Source: JAAYOS01 sp050950785 (GTDB taxonomy: Bacteria; Bacillota; Clostridia; Oscillospirales; JAAYOS01). Taken from it: a stretch of DNA of 64,000 bases. Shown in pieces: positions 54,892 through 64,000 of this stretch. The notes below the pieces were generated by a model. It saw only the letters and a list, made by a program, of their open reading frames with translations, was not told where the DNA came from and did not search any database. Within the stretch, counting starts at the first letter, position 1. Every line of letters begins with the position of its first letter. Made by a program: the position numbers and the translations under genes. Location: the NCBI GenBank assembly GCA_050950785.1, contig JBMNIG010000023.1:7546-71545 (forward strand), written 5' to 3'.

Positions 54892-55362
54892 AGAAGGTCT
54901 TGATTTCTTTTTTCACATTTTCACATATATAAATTCTTTACTTTTTGCTTTTTTTTACACATGTTTTGCTGATTGAGCTCATATTATTTTGCTTTTGATC
55001 AACGTCAATAGCATTTTCATTTTTGCACTTTACTTTTCACAAGCCCTGTGGAATCCACAATGAATATCTGAGGAAATCTGTGCATTGTTTTTATGATTTT
55101 TTTTGACTGTGCAAAACTCGAAAATTATCCACAGGTTGTCCTTTCTATCAACACCGCAATATTCAAGGGTTTGACATAGTTTTCAACAATCCACAGCCCC
55201 TACTGCTTTTTCTACTAATCTTATAATTATATGTTATAATATAAGCAAATATTCCTGTTGATTTTTAAGCAAGTCCTGTTGAAATGCGGAAAGGCTATAA
55301 TATAGCAAAATAATGTATTATAATATCCATATAACATATTTGTAGACAAAGGATTGATGATT
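54892..55362. other. Probable replication origin (oriC) between dnaA and dnaN
   Basis: 471-nt non-coding, AT-rich gap. One perfect DnaA box TTATCCACA at 55125-55133, plus imperfect sites: AATCCACA at about 55051 inside the palindrome TGTGGAATCCACA, CAATCCACA near 55188, and TTTTCACAA near 55035. The AT-rich block ATTATATGTTATAATATAAG (about 55226-55245) could be the unwinding element. Its position between dnaA and dnaN matches Firmicutes origins. Confidence 0.7.
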
Positions 55363-56466
55363 ATGAAATTCTCCTGTGAAAAGGCCATACTTCTAAATGC
55401 TGTAAGTGCGGCTGCTCGCACTGTCTCAAAAAGTTCTTCAATCGTTACATTAGAAGGTATCCTTATTGAAGCTAATAGCAATTCGGTTACATTGACCGGC
55501 TACAATCTCACTACCGGTGTCCGGGCAATCATCAATACAGAGCCTGAAAGAACCGGCTCCATCGTTATCAACGCCCGGCTTTTGGGTGAAATCGTCCGTA
55601 AAAGTCCCGATGATTTTATTACTCTTGACGCAGATGATAATTTAACAGTAAAAATCACATGTGGCTTGAGTGAATTTACGATTATGGGACTATCCCCAAG
55701 TGAATATCCGGAATTACCCACCCCTGAAAATGAAAAATCCCTGTCCATTCCGGCAAATACTCTTCGTTCTATGATATCTATGACCATTTTTGCAGTTTCC
55801 GACAACGAAAACAAACCCGTACACACCGGTTCTCTTTTCGATGTAAAAGATGGATTTTTAAACGTTGTTTCAGTCGACGGATACCGTATGGCCATCAGAC
55901 GTGAAAAAATCGTTTCTACTGTCAATCAAATGTCTTTTGTTGTTCCCGGACCTGCTCTTCGTGAAGTTGAGCGACTTTGCGGAGAAACTGAGGAAAATGT
56001 AAACATCATTCTTGGGAGAAGACATATAACTTTTGAAATTGATGATGTCACCTTGGTATCACGTCTACTTGAAGGAGATTTTATCAATTATGAAGCCTCG
56101 ATCCCAAAGGATATGCCTGTGACTGTAATAGCAGATGCAAAAAAGATGCAAAATGCGGTAGAACGTGTCTCTCTTATCATCAATGAGAGGCTAAAAAATC
56201 CTATTCGATGCTATTTTGAAGATGGTGTACTTCGTTTTACTTGCATTACACCGCTGGGTCGCGCTAATGATGAGATAAACATAGACGGAGACGGTGGTAA
56301 TATTGAAATCGGATTCAACAACCGATATCTAAGTGATGCCATCAAAGCTGTTCCTGACGATAAAATCAAGGTTTCCCTGATCAATCCAATTTCACCCTGT
56401 ATCATCAGACCTGTTGAAGATGACAGCTATCTCTTTATGGTATTGCCTGTAAGGCTAAAGGCCTAA
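55363..56466 (+). CDS. dnaN: DNA polymerase III beta sliding clamp
   Basis: Ring-shaped processivity clamp, 367 aa. Start taken at ATG 55363 (MKFSCEKAILLNAVSAAART), nine nt after AAAGGA; in-frame TTG/ATG codons at 55354 and 55357 are alternatives. Three clamp domains are present, with VSVDGYRMAIR and the closing SYLFMVLPVRL that is typical of the C-terminus. 471 nt after dnaA and 15 nt before the S4 gene. Confidence 0.97.
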   Translation: MKFSCEKAILLNAVSAAARTVSKSSSIVTLEGILIEANSNSVTLTGYNLTTGVRAIINTEPERTGSIVINARLLGEIVRKSPDDFITLDADDNLTVKITCGLSEFTIMGLSPSEYPELPTPENEKSLSIPANTLRSMISMTIFAVSDNENKPVHTGSLFDVKDGFLNVVSVDGYRMAIRREKIVSTVNQMSFVVPGPALREVERLCGETEENVNIILGRRHITFEIDDVTLVSRLLEGDFINYEASIPKDMPVTVIADAKKMQNAVERVSLIINERLKNPIRCYFEDGVLRFTCITPLGRANDEINIDGDGGNIEIGFNNRYLSDAIKAVPDDKIKVSLINPISPCIIRPVEDDSYLFMVLPVRLKA

Positions 56467-56481
56467 GAAAGGAATCAAAAT

Positions 56482-56700
56482 ATGCACTCTTCAATTAAAG
56501 AGTTAAAAATAAGTACTGAATATATAACCCTGGATGCAGCCCTAAAATTCGCTAATATAGCTTCCTCCGGTGGCGAGGCAAAAATACTGATCACTGATGG
56601 ACAAGTGAGAGTTAACGGTGAAGTTTGCCTGATGAGAGGAAAAAAACTCAGGCCTGGCGATATTTTTACCGTTTCGGATGAGAGATTTCTGATCGTATGA
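56482..56700 (+). CDS. yaaA: S4-domain RNA-binding protein YaaA
   Basis: 72 aa, an S4 RNA-binding module on its own: TLDAALKFANIASSGGEAKI, then LITDGQVRVNGEVCLMRGKK and LRPGDIF. Sits between dnaN and recF as in Bacillus. ATG follows AAAGGAA; its stop overlaps the recF start by four nt (ATGA). Probably ribosome-associated, by family. Confidence 0.93.
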   Translation: MHSSIKELKISTEYITLDAALKFANIASSGGEAKILITDGQVRVNGEVCLMRGKKLRPGDIFTVSDERFLIV

Positions 56701-57818
56701 TTATAAGGCGAATTGATTTAGAGAATTACCGCAACTATATAAACGCAACATTTGAACTCTCACAAAACACAAATGTCATATATGGTGACAATGCCCAGGG
56801 AAAAACCAATTTCTTAGAGGCTGTTTATTACCTTGCCTCCGGAAAGTCTTTTAGAGGTGCAAAAGATAAGGAACTTGTAAGACATGGTTCCGGACACGCT
56901 GTTATAAATGCAGATATCGAGACACCCAATATGGAGTACTCAGTGCAGGCAAATCTCTTCACTGATAGAAGACGCAAGCTTTCAGTCAACGGTGTTGCGT
57001 TAAGAACTGTGGGTGAGCTCTCAGGGCGGCTTCGCGCCGTTCTTTTTTCGCCGGATGACCTTTATTTGGTCCGGGATGGAGCTGCAGCCAGGCGGAAATT
57101 TATGGACACTGCTTTCAGTCAACTGAGGCCTAATTATGCACAGTTACTGTCAAAATACAACCGCCTTCACGATCATAAGACGAGGATTTTAAGAGATTGG
57201 AGAGAGAAGCCATCGCTATTAGAAGCGCTTCCTACATTCAACATACAGATAGCAGATATCGGCGCGCAGATCATAGGTTACAGAGCGAGGTTTTTGGATA
57301 AAATAACCACATATGCTTCACAGATACACAAAGAAATTTCAGGTAACAGGGAAGTACTTTCTTTCAGATACAAGACTGTTTCAACAATCGATGACCCGTT
57401 TGATTCACCGGTGCGACTTAAAGAAAAAATTCTTTATCATATGAAAACTCATAGGGATGCTGAGCTTGCAGCAGGAAGTGCCCTCAGCGGCCCACACAAG
57501 GATGATCTTGAAATTTTTGTCGACGGACAACCGGCAAAAACTTTCGCGTCACAAGGCCAAACTCGTACCGCTGCTTTATCTCTGAAGATGGCTGAAAGAG
57601 AGCTATTTTGCATTGATAGCGGTGTTAATCCTGTTCTTCTTTTAGATGACGTATTGTCCGAGCTTGATGAACGAAGACGTGATTATGTGTTGAATAAAAT
57701 TTCTGACGGTCAAGTTATTATTACACTGTGCAATGGAAGCGAGCAGGAATTCTGTCGTGGGCGATCATTTGAAATAATCTCGGGTAATATTGAGCGGCAG
57801 GCTGATGCAAGCTTTTAG
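56697..57818 (+). CDS. recF: DNA replication and repair protein RecF
   Basis: SMC-like ATPase that helps load RecA at gaps; 373 aa. Walker A GDNAQGKT at 30-37, ABC-like signature region LSGPHKDDLEIF and FASQGQTRTAALSLKMAERE, Walker B PVLLLDDVLSELD. Translationally coupled to yaaA; 35 nt before remB. Confidence 0.96.
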   Translation: MIIRRIDLENYRNYINATFELSQNTNVIYGDNAQGKTNFLEAVYYLASGKSFRGAKDKELVRHGSGHAVINADIETPNMEYSVQANLFTDRRRKLSVNGVALRTVGELSGRLRAVLFSPDDLYLVRDGAAARRKFMDTAFSQLRPNYAQLLSKYNRLHDHKTRILRDWREKPSLLEALPTFNIQIADIGAQIIGYRARFLDKITTYASQIHKEISGNREVLSFRYKTVSTIDDPFDSPVRLKEKILYHMKTHRDAELAAGSALSGPHKDDLEIFVDGQPAKTFASQGQTRTAALSLKMAERELFCIDSGVNPVLLLDDVLSELDERRRDYVLNKISDGQVIITLCNGSEQEFCRGRSFEIISGNIERQADASF

Positions 57819-57853
57819 AACTAGAAAAATATTTTCTATACGAGGGTACATTT

Positions 57854-58114
57854 ATGTATTTGCATCTCGGTGGACAGATTGTTGTTCCGTTTAGCAGTAT
57901 TATTGGCATTTTTGATCTGGACAACGCAACGGTTTCCAAGCACACTAGAAAGTTTCTTGAGATCGCTCAAAAAGATGGAAGAGTTGTCAACGTATCGGGC
58001 GAACTTCCAAGGTCATTTATTGTCTGTAAAAAGCAAGGAAGCAATTATGTATACATTTCCCAAATATCATCTCAGACTCTGCTCAAGAGAGTTGACGAAA
58101 ACAGCATGACATAA
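57854..58114 (+). CDS. remB: DUF370 (RemB-like) regulatory protein
   Basis: 86 aa. Starts MYLHLGGQIVVPFSSIIGIF and continues FDLDNATVSKHTRKFLEIAQ, as in the DUF370 protein found between recF and gyrB in Bacillus and clostridia (RemB/YaaB), related to the biofilm regulator RemA. Ribosome site GAGGG. A 146-nt gap with a possible -10 separates it from gyrB. Confidence 0.92.
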   Translation: MYLHLGGQIVVPFSSIIGIFDLDNATVSKHTRKFLEIAQKDGRVVNVSGELPRSFIVCKKQGSNYVYISQISSQTLLKRVDENSMT

Positions 58115-58260
58115 AAGAATTTCAGACTGAAGTTTGTTGTATTTAACTAAGGCGATTTGATTTGATAAGAACTTTATTTTTATGCTAATTTATGTTATAA
58201 TAATTAGGTTGAAAGACTTAAAAGGAAACAAAAGTAGTAGATAGGACGGAGGTTAATCGG

Positions 58261-60226
58261 ATGACGGATATGACTGCGGTCAACGGGAATATTCCCGAAA
58301 ACAGCCGTCCCGCTGACAAGGATTACGGAGCATCTGACATACAGGTTTTAGAAGGGCTGGAGGCTGTTCGAAAACGGCCAGGTATGTACATTGGAACTAC
58401 ATCTGAAAGAGGCCTTCATCACCTTGTCTACGAGATAGTGGACAACGCGATAGACGAAGCTCTTGCGGGCTATTGTGAGAATATAGAAGTTGAGATTCTT
58501 GATGGAGACATCATAAAAGTATCTGACGATGGAAGAGGTATTCCAATCGGTATACAACCGCAGACCGGAAAACCTGCAGTTGAGGTAGTATTCACCATCT
58601 TGCATGCAGGTGGAAAGTTCGGAGGAAGCGGGTATAAGGTTTCGGGAGGGCTCCATGGTGTTGGCGCGGCTGTTGTCAACGCTCTAAGTGAGACTCTCTC
58701 GGTTGAAGTGTGCGACGGGAAAGAACACTACATCATGAAGTTTGAACGGGGTGCTGTTGTAAAACCCCTGACAAGTCTTGGTCCAACTGAAAAGCGTGGG
58801 TCGATAGTAACATTTAAGCCCGATCGCCAAATTTTTGATACCACATCTTTTGATTTTGATACACTTAAGACGCGCCTTCGTGAACAAGCTTTTCTAAATG
58901 CCGGACTACGTATAGCGTTGATAGATAGCAGACCTGGATCAGAGAAGAAGATTGAGATGCGCTATGAAGGTGGCATACGCCAGTTTGTAGAGCATCTAAA
59001 CAGAAACAAAAACGTGATTCATAATGATGTAATTTATTTGAGCGGCAGCAAAGACGACAATTTTGCTGAAGTAGCTATACAGTATAATGACGGATACAAT
59101 GAAAACATACTCTCTTTTGCAAACGACATCAACACAACTGAGGGCGGTATGCATGAAACCGGATTTAAATCTGCACTTACGCGTGTATTGAATGATTACG
59201 GCAAAAGGTTCAACTTCTTAAAAGGAGAAGAAAAACTATCCGGTGAAGATGTCCGTGAGGGTATTTGCGCTATAGTTTCTGTCAAACTGACAAACGCACA
59301 GTTTGAAGGTCAGACTAAAACAAAACTGGGAAACAGTGAGATGCGCACTCTGGTCGATAATACAGTCAGTGAAGGTTTACTGACTTTTCTTGAAGAAAAT
59401 CCGGCAGTGGCAAAAGCGATTTTGGAAAAAGCAATCGGTGCTTCAAGAGCAAGAGAAGCTGCACGGAGAGCCAGAGAACTTACCCGCTCGAAAGACGGCT
59501 CTTGACGGTGCATCTCTACCAGGAAAACTTGCTGACTGTAATGAAAAAAATCCGGAACTGACGGAGCTATTTCTGGTGGAGGGTGACTCGGCAGGAGGTT
59601 CTGCTAAACAGGGACGCTGATTCGAAGTATCAAGCAATCCTCTCTCTTTGGGGAAAAATGCTTAACGTGGAAAAAGCACGTCTTGACAGAGTGTATGGTA
59701 ACGATAAGTTGATGCCTATTATAACGGCACTTGGCACTGGTATCGGAGAGGATTTCGATATCAACGGACTGAGATATCACAAAGTTATTATTATGGCTGA
59801 TGCTGACGTAGACGGAAGCCATATACGAACACTTTTGCTGACATTTTTCTTCAGATTCATGCGTCCCCTGATCGAGCGGGGTCATATATATATTGCTCAA
59901 CCACCCCTTTATAAGATCGTACATGGGCAGCAAATACACTATGCCTATAAGGACGAAGAGCGTGATCAGATAATCGAAAAAATACGCAGTGAAAGACCAA
60001 ATGCTAAAATTGAGGTTCAGAGAGAAACAAAGGCCTTGGTGAGATGGACTTTACAGAACTTTGGGAGACAACCATGGATCCGGCCCGTCGTACTCTACTT
60101 AAAGTAGAATTGTCTGACGCTGCACACGCTGATGAGATTTTCACCATATTGATGGGAGAGAAGGTTGAACCTCGTCGTGAGTTTATCGAGCAGAACGCAC
60201 GATATGTTGTTAATCTTGATGTATAG
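58261..60226 (+). pseudogene. gyrB: DNA gyrase subunit B, with three frame breaks
   Basis: ATPase subunit of gyrase. The start MTDMTAVNG follows GGAGG. The GHKL ATPase domain (VDNAIDEALAGY, DDGRGIPIGI, GGLHGVGAAVVNALS) and transducer are intact to 59487. Extra T residues fit at about 59488 (CGC-T-CGA) and 59618 (CGC-T-GAT). A third break, +2 or -1, lies near 60021-60028 where QRYKGLGEM is expected. Read across frames, the Toprim domain is complete: ELFLVEGDSAGGSAKQGR, then MADADVDGSHIRTLLLTFFF. It ends EQNARYVVNLDV at 60226. An otherwise perfect essential gene with three breaks suggests sequence errors. If real, the product would be non-functional. Confidence 0.88.
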
Positions 60227-60277
60227 CTCATTGTGCCCATCGTATGTATATAAAAGTCCGGTGGGATGGAGGTAACT

Positions 60278-62862
60278 ATGGAAGACGAACGAATTTTAGA
60301 GGAGCAGACGATAATTCCGGTTGAGCTTGTACGGGAAATGAAGCGTTCTTATATCGACTATGCCATGTCGGTAATAGTCGCACGCGCTCTTCCGGACGTC
60401 CGCGACGGGCTAAAACCGGTTCATAGACGCATACTTTACACAATGTATGAGGACGGACTTACTCCGGACAAGCCATTCCGTAAATCGGCAACTACTGTCG
60501 GTGACGTACTGGGTAGATACCATCCCCATGGAGATGCTTCGGTTTATGATGCGTTGGTTCGCCTTGCGCAGGATTTTTCGCTGCGTTATCCTTTGGTAGA
60601 AGGACACGGCAACTTCGGTTCTGTTGACGGAGACCCTCCGGCAGCTTATCGTTATACGGAAGCACGCGTTTCAAAAATCACTCTTGAAATGCTTGCCGAT
60701 ATAGATAAAGATACAGTTGATTTTCAACCGAACTTTGACAATCAACGTAAAGAGCCGGTAGTGCTACCTTCACGCTTCCCAAATTTGCTTGTTAATGGTT
60801 CACAGGGTATTGCTGTAGGTATGGCAACAAATATACCTCCTCATAACCTTAGGGAAACCATCGATGCAATAATTTGCATCCTTGATAACCCTGAGGCAGA
60901 CCTTGATGATCTAATGGAACATATAAAGGGACCCGACTTCCCGACTTATGGAATAATAAGCGGGCGGGTTGGTATTCGTGCTGCATATGCAACAGGGCGT
61001 GGCCGCATAAAAGTCAAAGCGCGCTCCGAAATACAGGAGATGAATGGCAACCGGTTTAGGATCGTAGTGACAGAGTTACCATATATGGTAAACAAATCAC
61101 GCCTTATTGAATCGATTGCGAATTTACACAAGGACAAGCGAATAGAAGGAATTTCAGCTCTTCGTGATGAGTCAGACCGTGACGGAATGAAAATAGTCAT
61201 TGAGCTTAAGCGTGAAGCAAATCCACAAGTTGTTTTGAACCGTCTTTATGCAATGACTCAAATGCAGACAACCTTCGGTATCATAAATCTGGCGCTTGTT
61301 AACGGTGAGCCAAAGGTGCTTTCACTGCGGGAAATGCTGGATGAGTATATCGACCATCAGAAAGTCGTTATCGTTCGCAGGACTCAGTATGAACTAAGAA
61401 AGGCCGAAGAGCGAGCTCATATACTGGAAGGGCTGCATATTGCCGTTGAAAACATAGATGAAGTAATACGTATCATCCGCACCAGTTATGATAATGCAAA
61501 ACAGCGCTTGATGGAGAGATTCGATCTAACTGATGTCCAGGGCCAGGCTATTATTGATATGCGTTTGGGCAGATTGCAGGGTCTTGAGATAGAGAAGATT
61601 GAAAATGAATTGCGTGAACTTCGTATCAAAATCGATGATCTTAAGGGATATTCTGGCAAATGAAAGCCGGGTCATTGCGATCCTTAAAAGAAGAACTGTT
61701 TGCATATAAGTAAGAAGTTCGGTGATGACCGCCCGCACGGAGATAGAGCAGGTTGAAGATGAGATAGGACCATTGAAGGACCTGATCGATAAGGACAGAT
61801 TGTGTTTTACACCCCTTACCCCATCTGGGTTATATAAAAACGACAAGGACAGTGATGTATACCGCACACAACGTCGTGGAGGCAGAGGTATATCTGCTAT
61901 GACCACAAGGGATGAGGGATTTTTGCGGGAGACTGTATTTTGTTGCTTCTTCCCCACGATAGGATCCTTTTTCTTTACAAATCAAGGGCAGGACTCTATA
62001 ATAAGAAGGGATATATGATCCCTGAATCGGGGTCGTACTGCCAAGGGGTATGAATATAGTAAATCTCCTACCCCCTTGAACCGGATGAGAAGGTCACAGC
62101 CCATGATCCCCTGTTCAGGAGTTTTACAGAGGATGAATACCTTGTAATGACGACCCCAAAAATGGAACTGTAAAGAGGGATGAAGCTTTCCCAATCTTGA
62201 TACTATCCGCAAGGGGTGGAATTTCGTGCTCTGACACTTGAAGAAGGAGATGAGTTTGATTTTCTGTCCCGTAGAACGGATGGAAAACCAAAAAAATCAT
62301 CATTGCGGACCAGAAACGGAATGGCTATCTGCTTTGACGAGAATGACATCCGTCCCTATGGGAAGAACGGCAATGGGTGTCAGAGGTATACGTCTTGAGG
62401 GAGGACGATTATGTCATTGGTGCAGTGCAAAACAGTCCCCCGGAAGGAACCTTGCTCACAATAACTGAAAAATGGTTTATGGAAAAGCGCACCCCCGATA
62501 GATGAATACATGCGAGGGCAGTGAAGAAGATAGGACAACCCCCAGCGTCGCGGTGGGCAAAAGGGCTTTCTCAATTATCGAATTACCGAAAAAAACAGGG
62601 ACTTGTTGCTGCAATTACTGTTAGTTTTCAGAGGAAGATGATGTAATCGTCCATTTCGGATGATGGGACATTGATAAGGATGCCGTCCTATAGATATCAA
62701 TATCTATTCCCGTGCAAACGCAAGGTGTAAGGGGTCATGCGTGTAAATGAGGGAGCTCGTGTAATTGCCGCTGCTCGTCCTTGATCGTGAAGAAGACGAA
62801 GATGACTTGGGATATCGAAGAAGACTCAAATGGTTTCAGAAGATGAAGAGAAAGGGCAATGA
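60278..62862 (+). pseudogene. gyrA: DNA gyrase subunit A, C-terminal domain with many frame breaks
   Basis: Breakage-reunion subunit of gyrase. ATG at 60278 follows GGAGG (60268-60272). The first 455 codons are clean: catalytic Tyr126 in PAAYRYTEAR, the quinolone-region HPHGDASVYDALV, and the coiled coil to LRIKIDDLK. From about 61644 the frame breaks every few tens of bases, nearly always by one extra base in a G, C, A or T run. Read across frames the six-bladed C-terminal domain is visible, including the GyrA box QRRGGRG (about 61870), DIRPMGRTAMGVRG-like and a final acidic SEDEEKGQ with stop at 62860-62862. No separate gene should be called inside this stretch. Confidence 0.87.
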
Positions 62863-62946
62863 ACAAGGACTCTGAAAAGGAGATACCGGACTGATGGTAC
62901 TTCTCCCCGAATCCAAAGAATAAATGTACAATAGTTGATAAGTAAT

Positions 62947-62994
62947 AATGACGGAAGATCTGTACAGTTAAAGATCTTCCGTCATTGCTTTTTT
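62947..62994 (+). terminator. Terminator after gyrA
   Basis: Fourteen-bp perfect stem AATGACGGAAGATC / GATCTTCCGTCATT (62947-62960, 62973-62986) followed by GCTTTTTT. Marks the end of the gyrBA transcript. Confidence 0.92.
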
Positions 62995-63288
62995 AAGACG
63001 AGAGAGAGCTGCTTTTTCTGACTTAAAAACTTGCTCTAAGATATGGGGCTGTTTTCTCTTGTCTGATTTGAGTCATTTGAATTATGGGTAAATGTTTTGA
63101 AACTATAATAATTCGTATAATACAATTAAAATATACTGTATGTATAGTTGTTATATTTACTATATGTATAAATACATATAATTATACACTTGATGATAAT
63201 TCACATTAGAAATAATGAACTTTTGTAGATTGATATGATGTTTTATAAATTAGAAAAATCAGAAGATATTAAAGTTTACAGATGCATT
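62995..63288. other. AT-rich gap after gyrA, no gene seen
   Basis: 294 nt, notably AT-rich around 63100-63290, between convergent gyrA and the AEC permease gene. No hairpin or gene recognised. Confidence 0.5.
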
Positions 63289-64000
63289 TTATAACGGTTT
63301 GACAATCAGATTAAGTAACATAACCATCAATGGTATGGTTATAACTGAAAGAAGGGTAGAGACAGTGATGGAACCTAAGTTATGATCAGGATCATACCCA
63401 TAATTTGCCGGAAACATTGACGCAAGGACCGCTACAGGACAAGCTGTTGCTATAAAGTTAGCTATGACAATGTTATTGGAGGTTGGATATATAAAATATA
63501 CCGGTATCATCAGCAGAGGGATAATTATCAATCTCAAAAAGGAAATATAATATACTCTTATGTTTGTAAATATAGACAAGACATTAGTGCGTGCTATATA
63601 AGTCCCGATTAGGATCATTGGAATGGGAGTATGTAGACTTGCAATAAAATCAATGGCAGTTGAAACGGTGGATGGAAGTTTTATGGAGAATAAAAATATT
63701 ATGAATCCAATTATAATTGAAATGATACCGGGATTCAGTATTACTTTTTTTAAGGTATTTTTTATGTTTGAGCGTCCGGTTAGCAGCAAAACACCTACAG
63801 TCCACTGTGTCAGGTTAAAAACCATCACATAAATCGATGCAAAGATAACCGATTCACTGCCAAGTATGGCTGCAATAAGTGGAATGCCCATAAAGCCTCC
63901 GTTTGTGAAAATCAAGGCAAACTTATCAAGTTTATTTTTGTCCCCATTTCCTCTTATCAAAAGTAAGGAGACGCAAATAGAAATGAGATGTGAAGTAAGG
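63289..64000 (-). CDS. AEC (auxin efflux carrier) family permease, partial
   Basis: Integral membrane transporter, cut by the right edge; 237 codons are visible and the frame stays open to base 64000, so the apparent TTG at 63960 is not the true start. Typical AEC sequence: FALIFTNGGFMGIPLIAAIL, then a series of about seven hydrophobic helices with NPGIISIIIGFIIF, IPMILIGTYIA and the paired TACPVAVLASMFPANYGYDP near the C-terminus. The family exports or imports organic acids such as malate. More AT-rich than the gyrase genes beside it. Confidence 0.88.
   Translation of the reverse strand, partial: LTSHLISICVSLLLIRGNGDKNKLDKFALIFTNGGFMGIPLIAAILGSESVIFASIYVMVFNLTQWTVGVLLLTGRSNIKNTLKKVILNPGIISIIIGFIIFLFSIKLPSTVSTAIDFIASLHTPIPMILIGTYIARTNVLSIFTNIRVYYISFLRLIIIPLLMIPVYFIYPTSNNIVIANFIATACPVAVLASMFPANYGYDPDHNLGSITVSTLLSVITIPLMVMLLNLIVKPL

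Noticed and set aside
59583..60107. Separate 174-aa gene between gyrB and gyrA
   Set aside because: It is the Toprim part of GyrB in a shifted frame, with a foreign first few residues and last 20.
61722..62018. Separate 98-aa gene after gyrA
   Set aside because: It contains the GyrA box and neighbouring C-terminal domain sequence mixed with frame-shifted residues; part of gyrA.

Overview
The window looks like chromosomal DNA from a Gram-positive anaerobe of the Bacillota, probably class Clostridia. The reasons are a dnaA-dnaN-S4-recF-remB-gyrB-gyrA origin block, a gdpP-rplI-dnaB-tilS-hpt-ftsH block, lipoprotein substrate-binding proteins, LCP/YkuD wall enzymes, an SLH-domain protein, single-chain glycyl-tRNA synthetase, and many strong TTGACA/TATAAT promoters. 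I cannot name a genus. Both edges cut a gene: oppF on the left and an AEC-family permease on the right.

Layout. (1) 1-6.8 kb: leftward oligopeptide/dipeptide ABC importer operon oppA-oppB-oppC-oppD-oppF. OppC carries a seven-repeat RCC1-like propeller in an outward-facing loop. OppF carries a helical insertion after Walker A. oppD has a one-base frameshift. (2) 7.2-15.6 kb: leftward housekeeping block gdpP, rplI, dnaB, tilS, hpt, ftsH. (3) 15.7-21.5 kb: a small unknown protein, then a cassette of a membrane-anchored AraC-type regulator, an MBL-fold hydrolase and an orphan solute-binding lipoprotein. The last two share a tandem direct-repeat element abutting their -35 boxes. (4) 22-27 kb: rightward RNase J, YchF, a DUF1624-type membrane protein and a PrsA/SurA-like lipoprotein, then a repeat cluster and tRNA-Leu. 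(5) 27.6-37.8 kb: leftward mfd, pth, a GlmU-like acetyltransferase with no recognisable pyrophosphorylase motif, a rightward YkuD L,D-transpeptidase, and leftward response regulator - histidine kinase - LCP ligase. (6) 38-42.5 kb: another MBL hydrolase and a heterodimeric ABC exporter behind a consensus promoter with duplicated GCCGGTCGT boxes. (7) 42.6-46.5 kb: six tRNA genes in total counting tRNA-Leu (Tyr, Thr, Met, Glu and Val lie here), tadA and the CCA-adding enzyme. (8) 46.8-53.3 kb: glyS, an SLH-domain exoprotein, a CBS protein and an HtrA protease. (9) 53.4-62.9 kb: origin block. (10) 63.3 kb to the end: AEC permease.

From about 59.49 kb to 62.86 kb the reading frames of gyrB and the gyrA C-terminal domain are broken by many one-base gains, mostly in short homopolymers, while the encoded protein stays recognisable across frames. 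This pattern suggests local sequence error more than gene decay.

The most unusual biology is the Opp importer with a propeller built into its permease and a long insert in one ATPase. Second is the AraC/MBL/solute-binding cassette, whose shared promoter element can be seen directly in the sequence. I saw no rRNA, CRISPR array, intact transposase or prophage.
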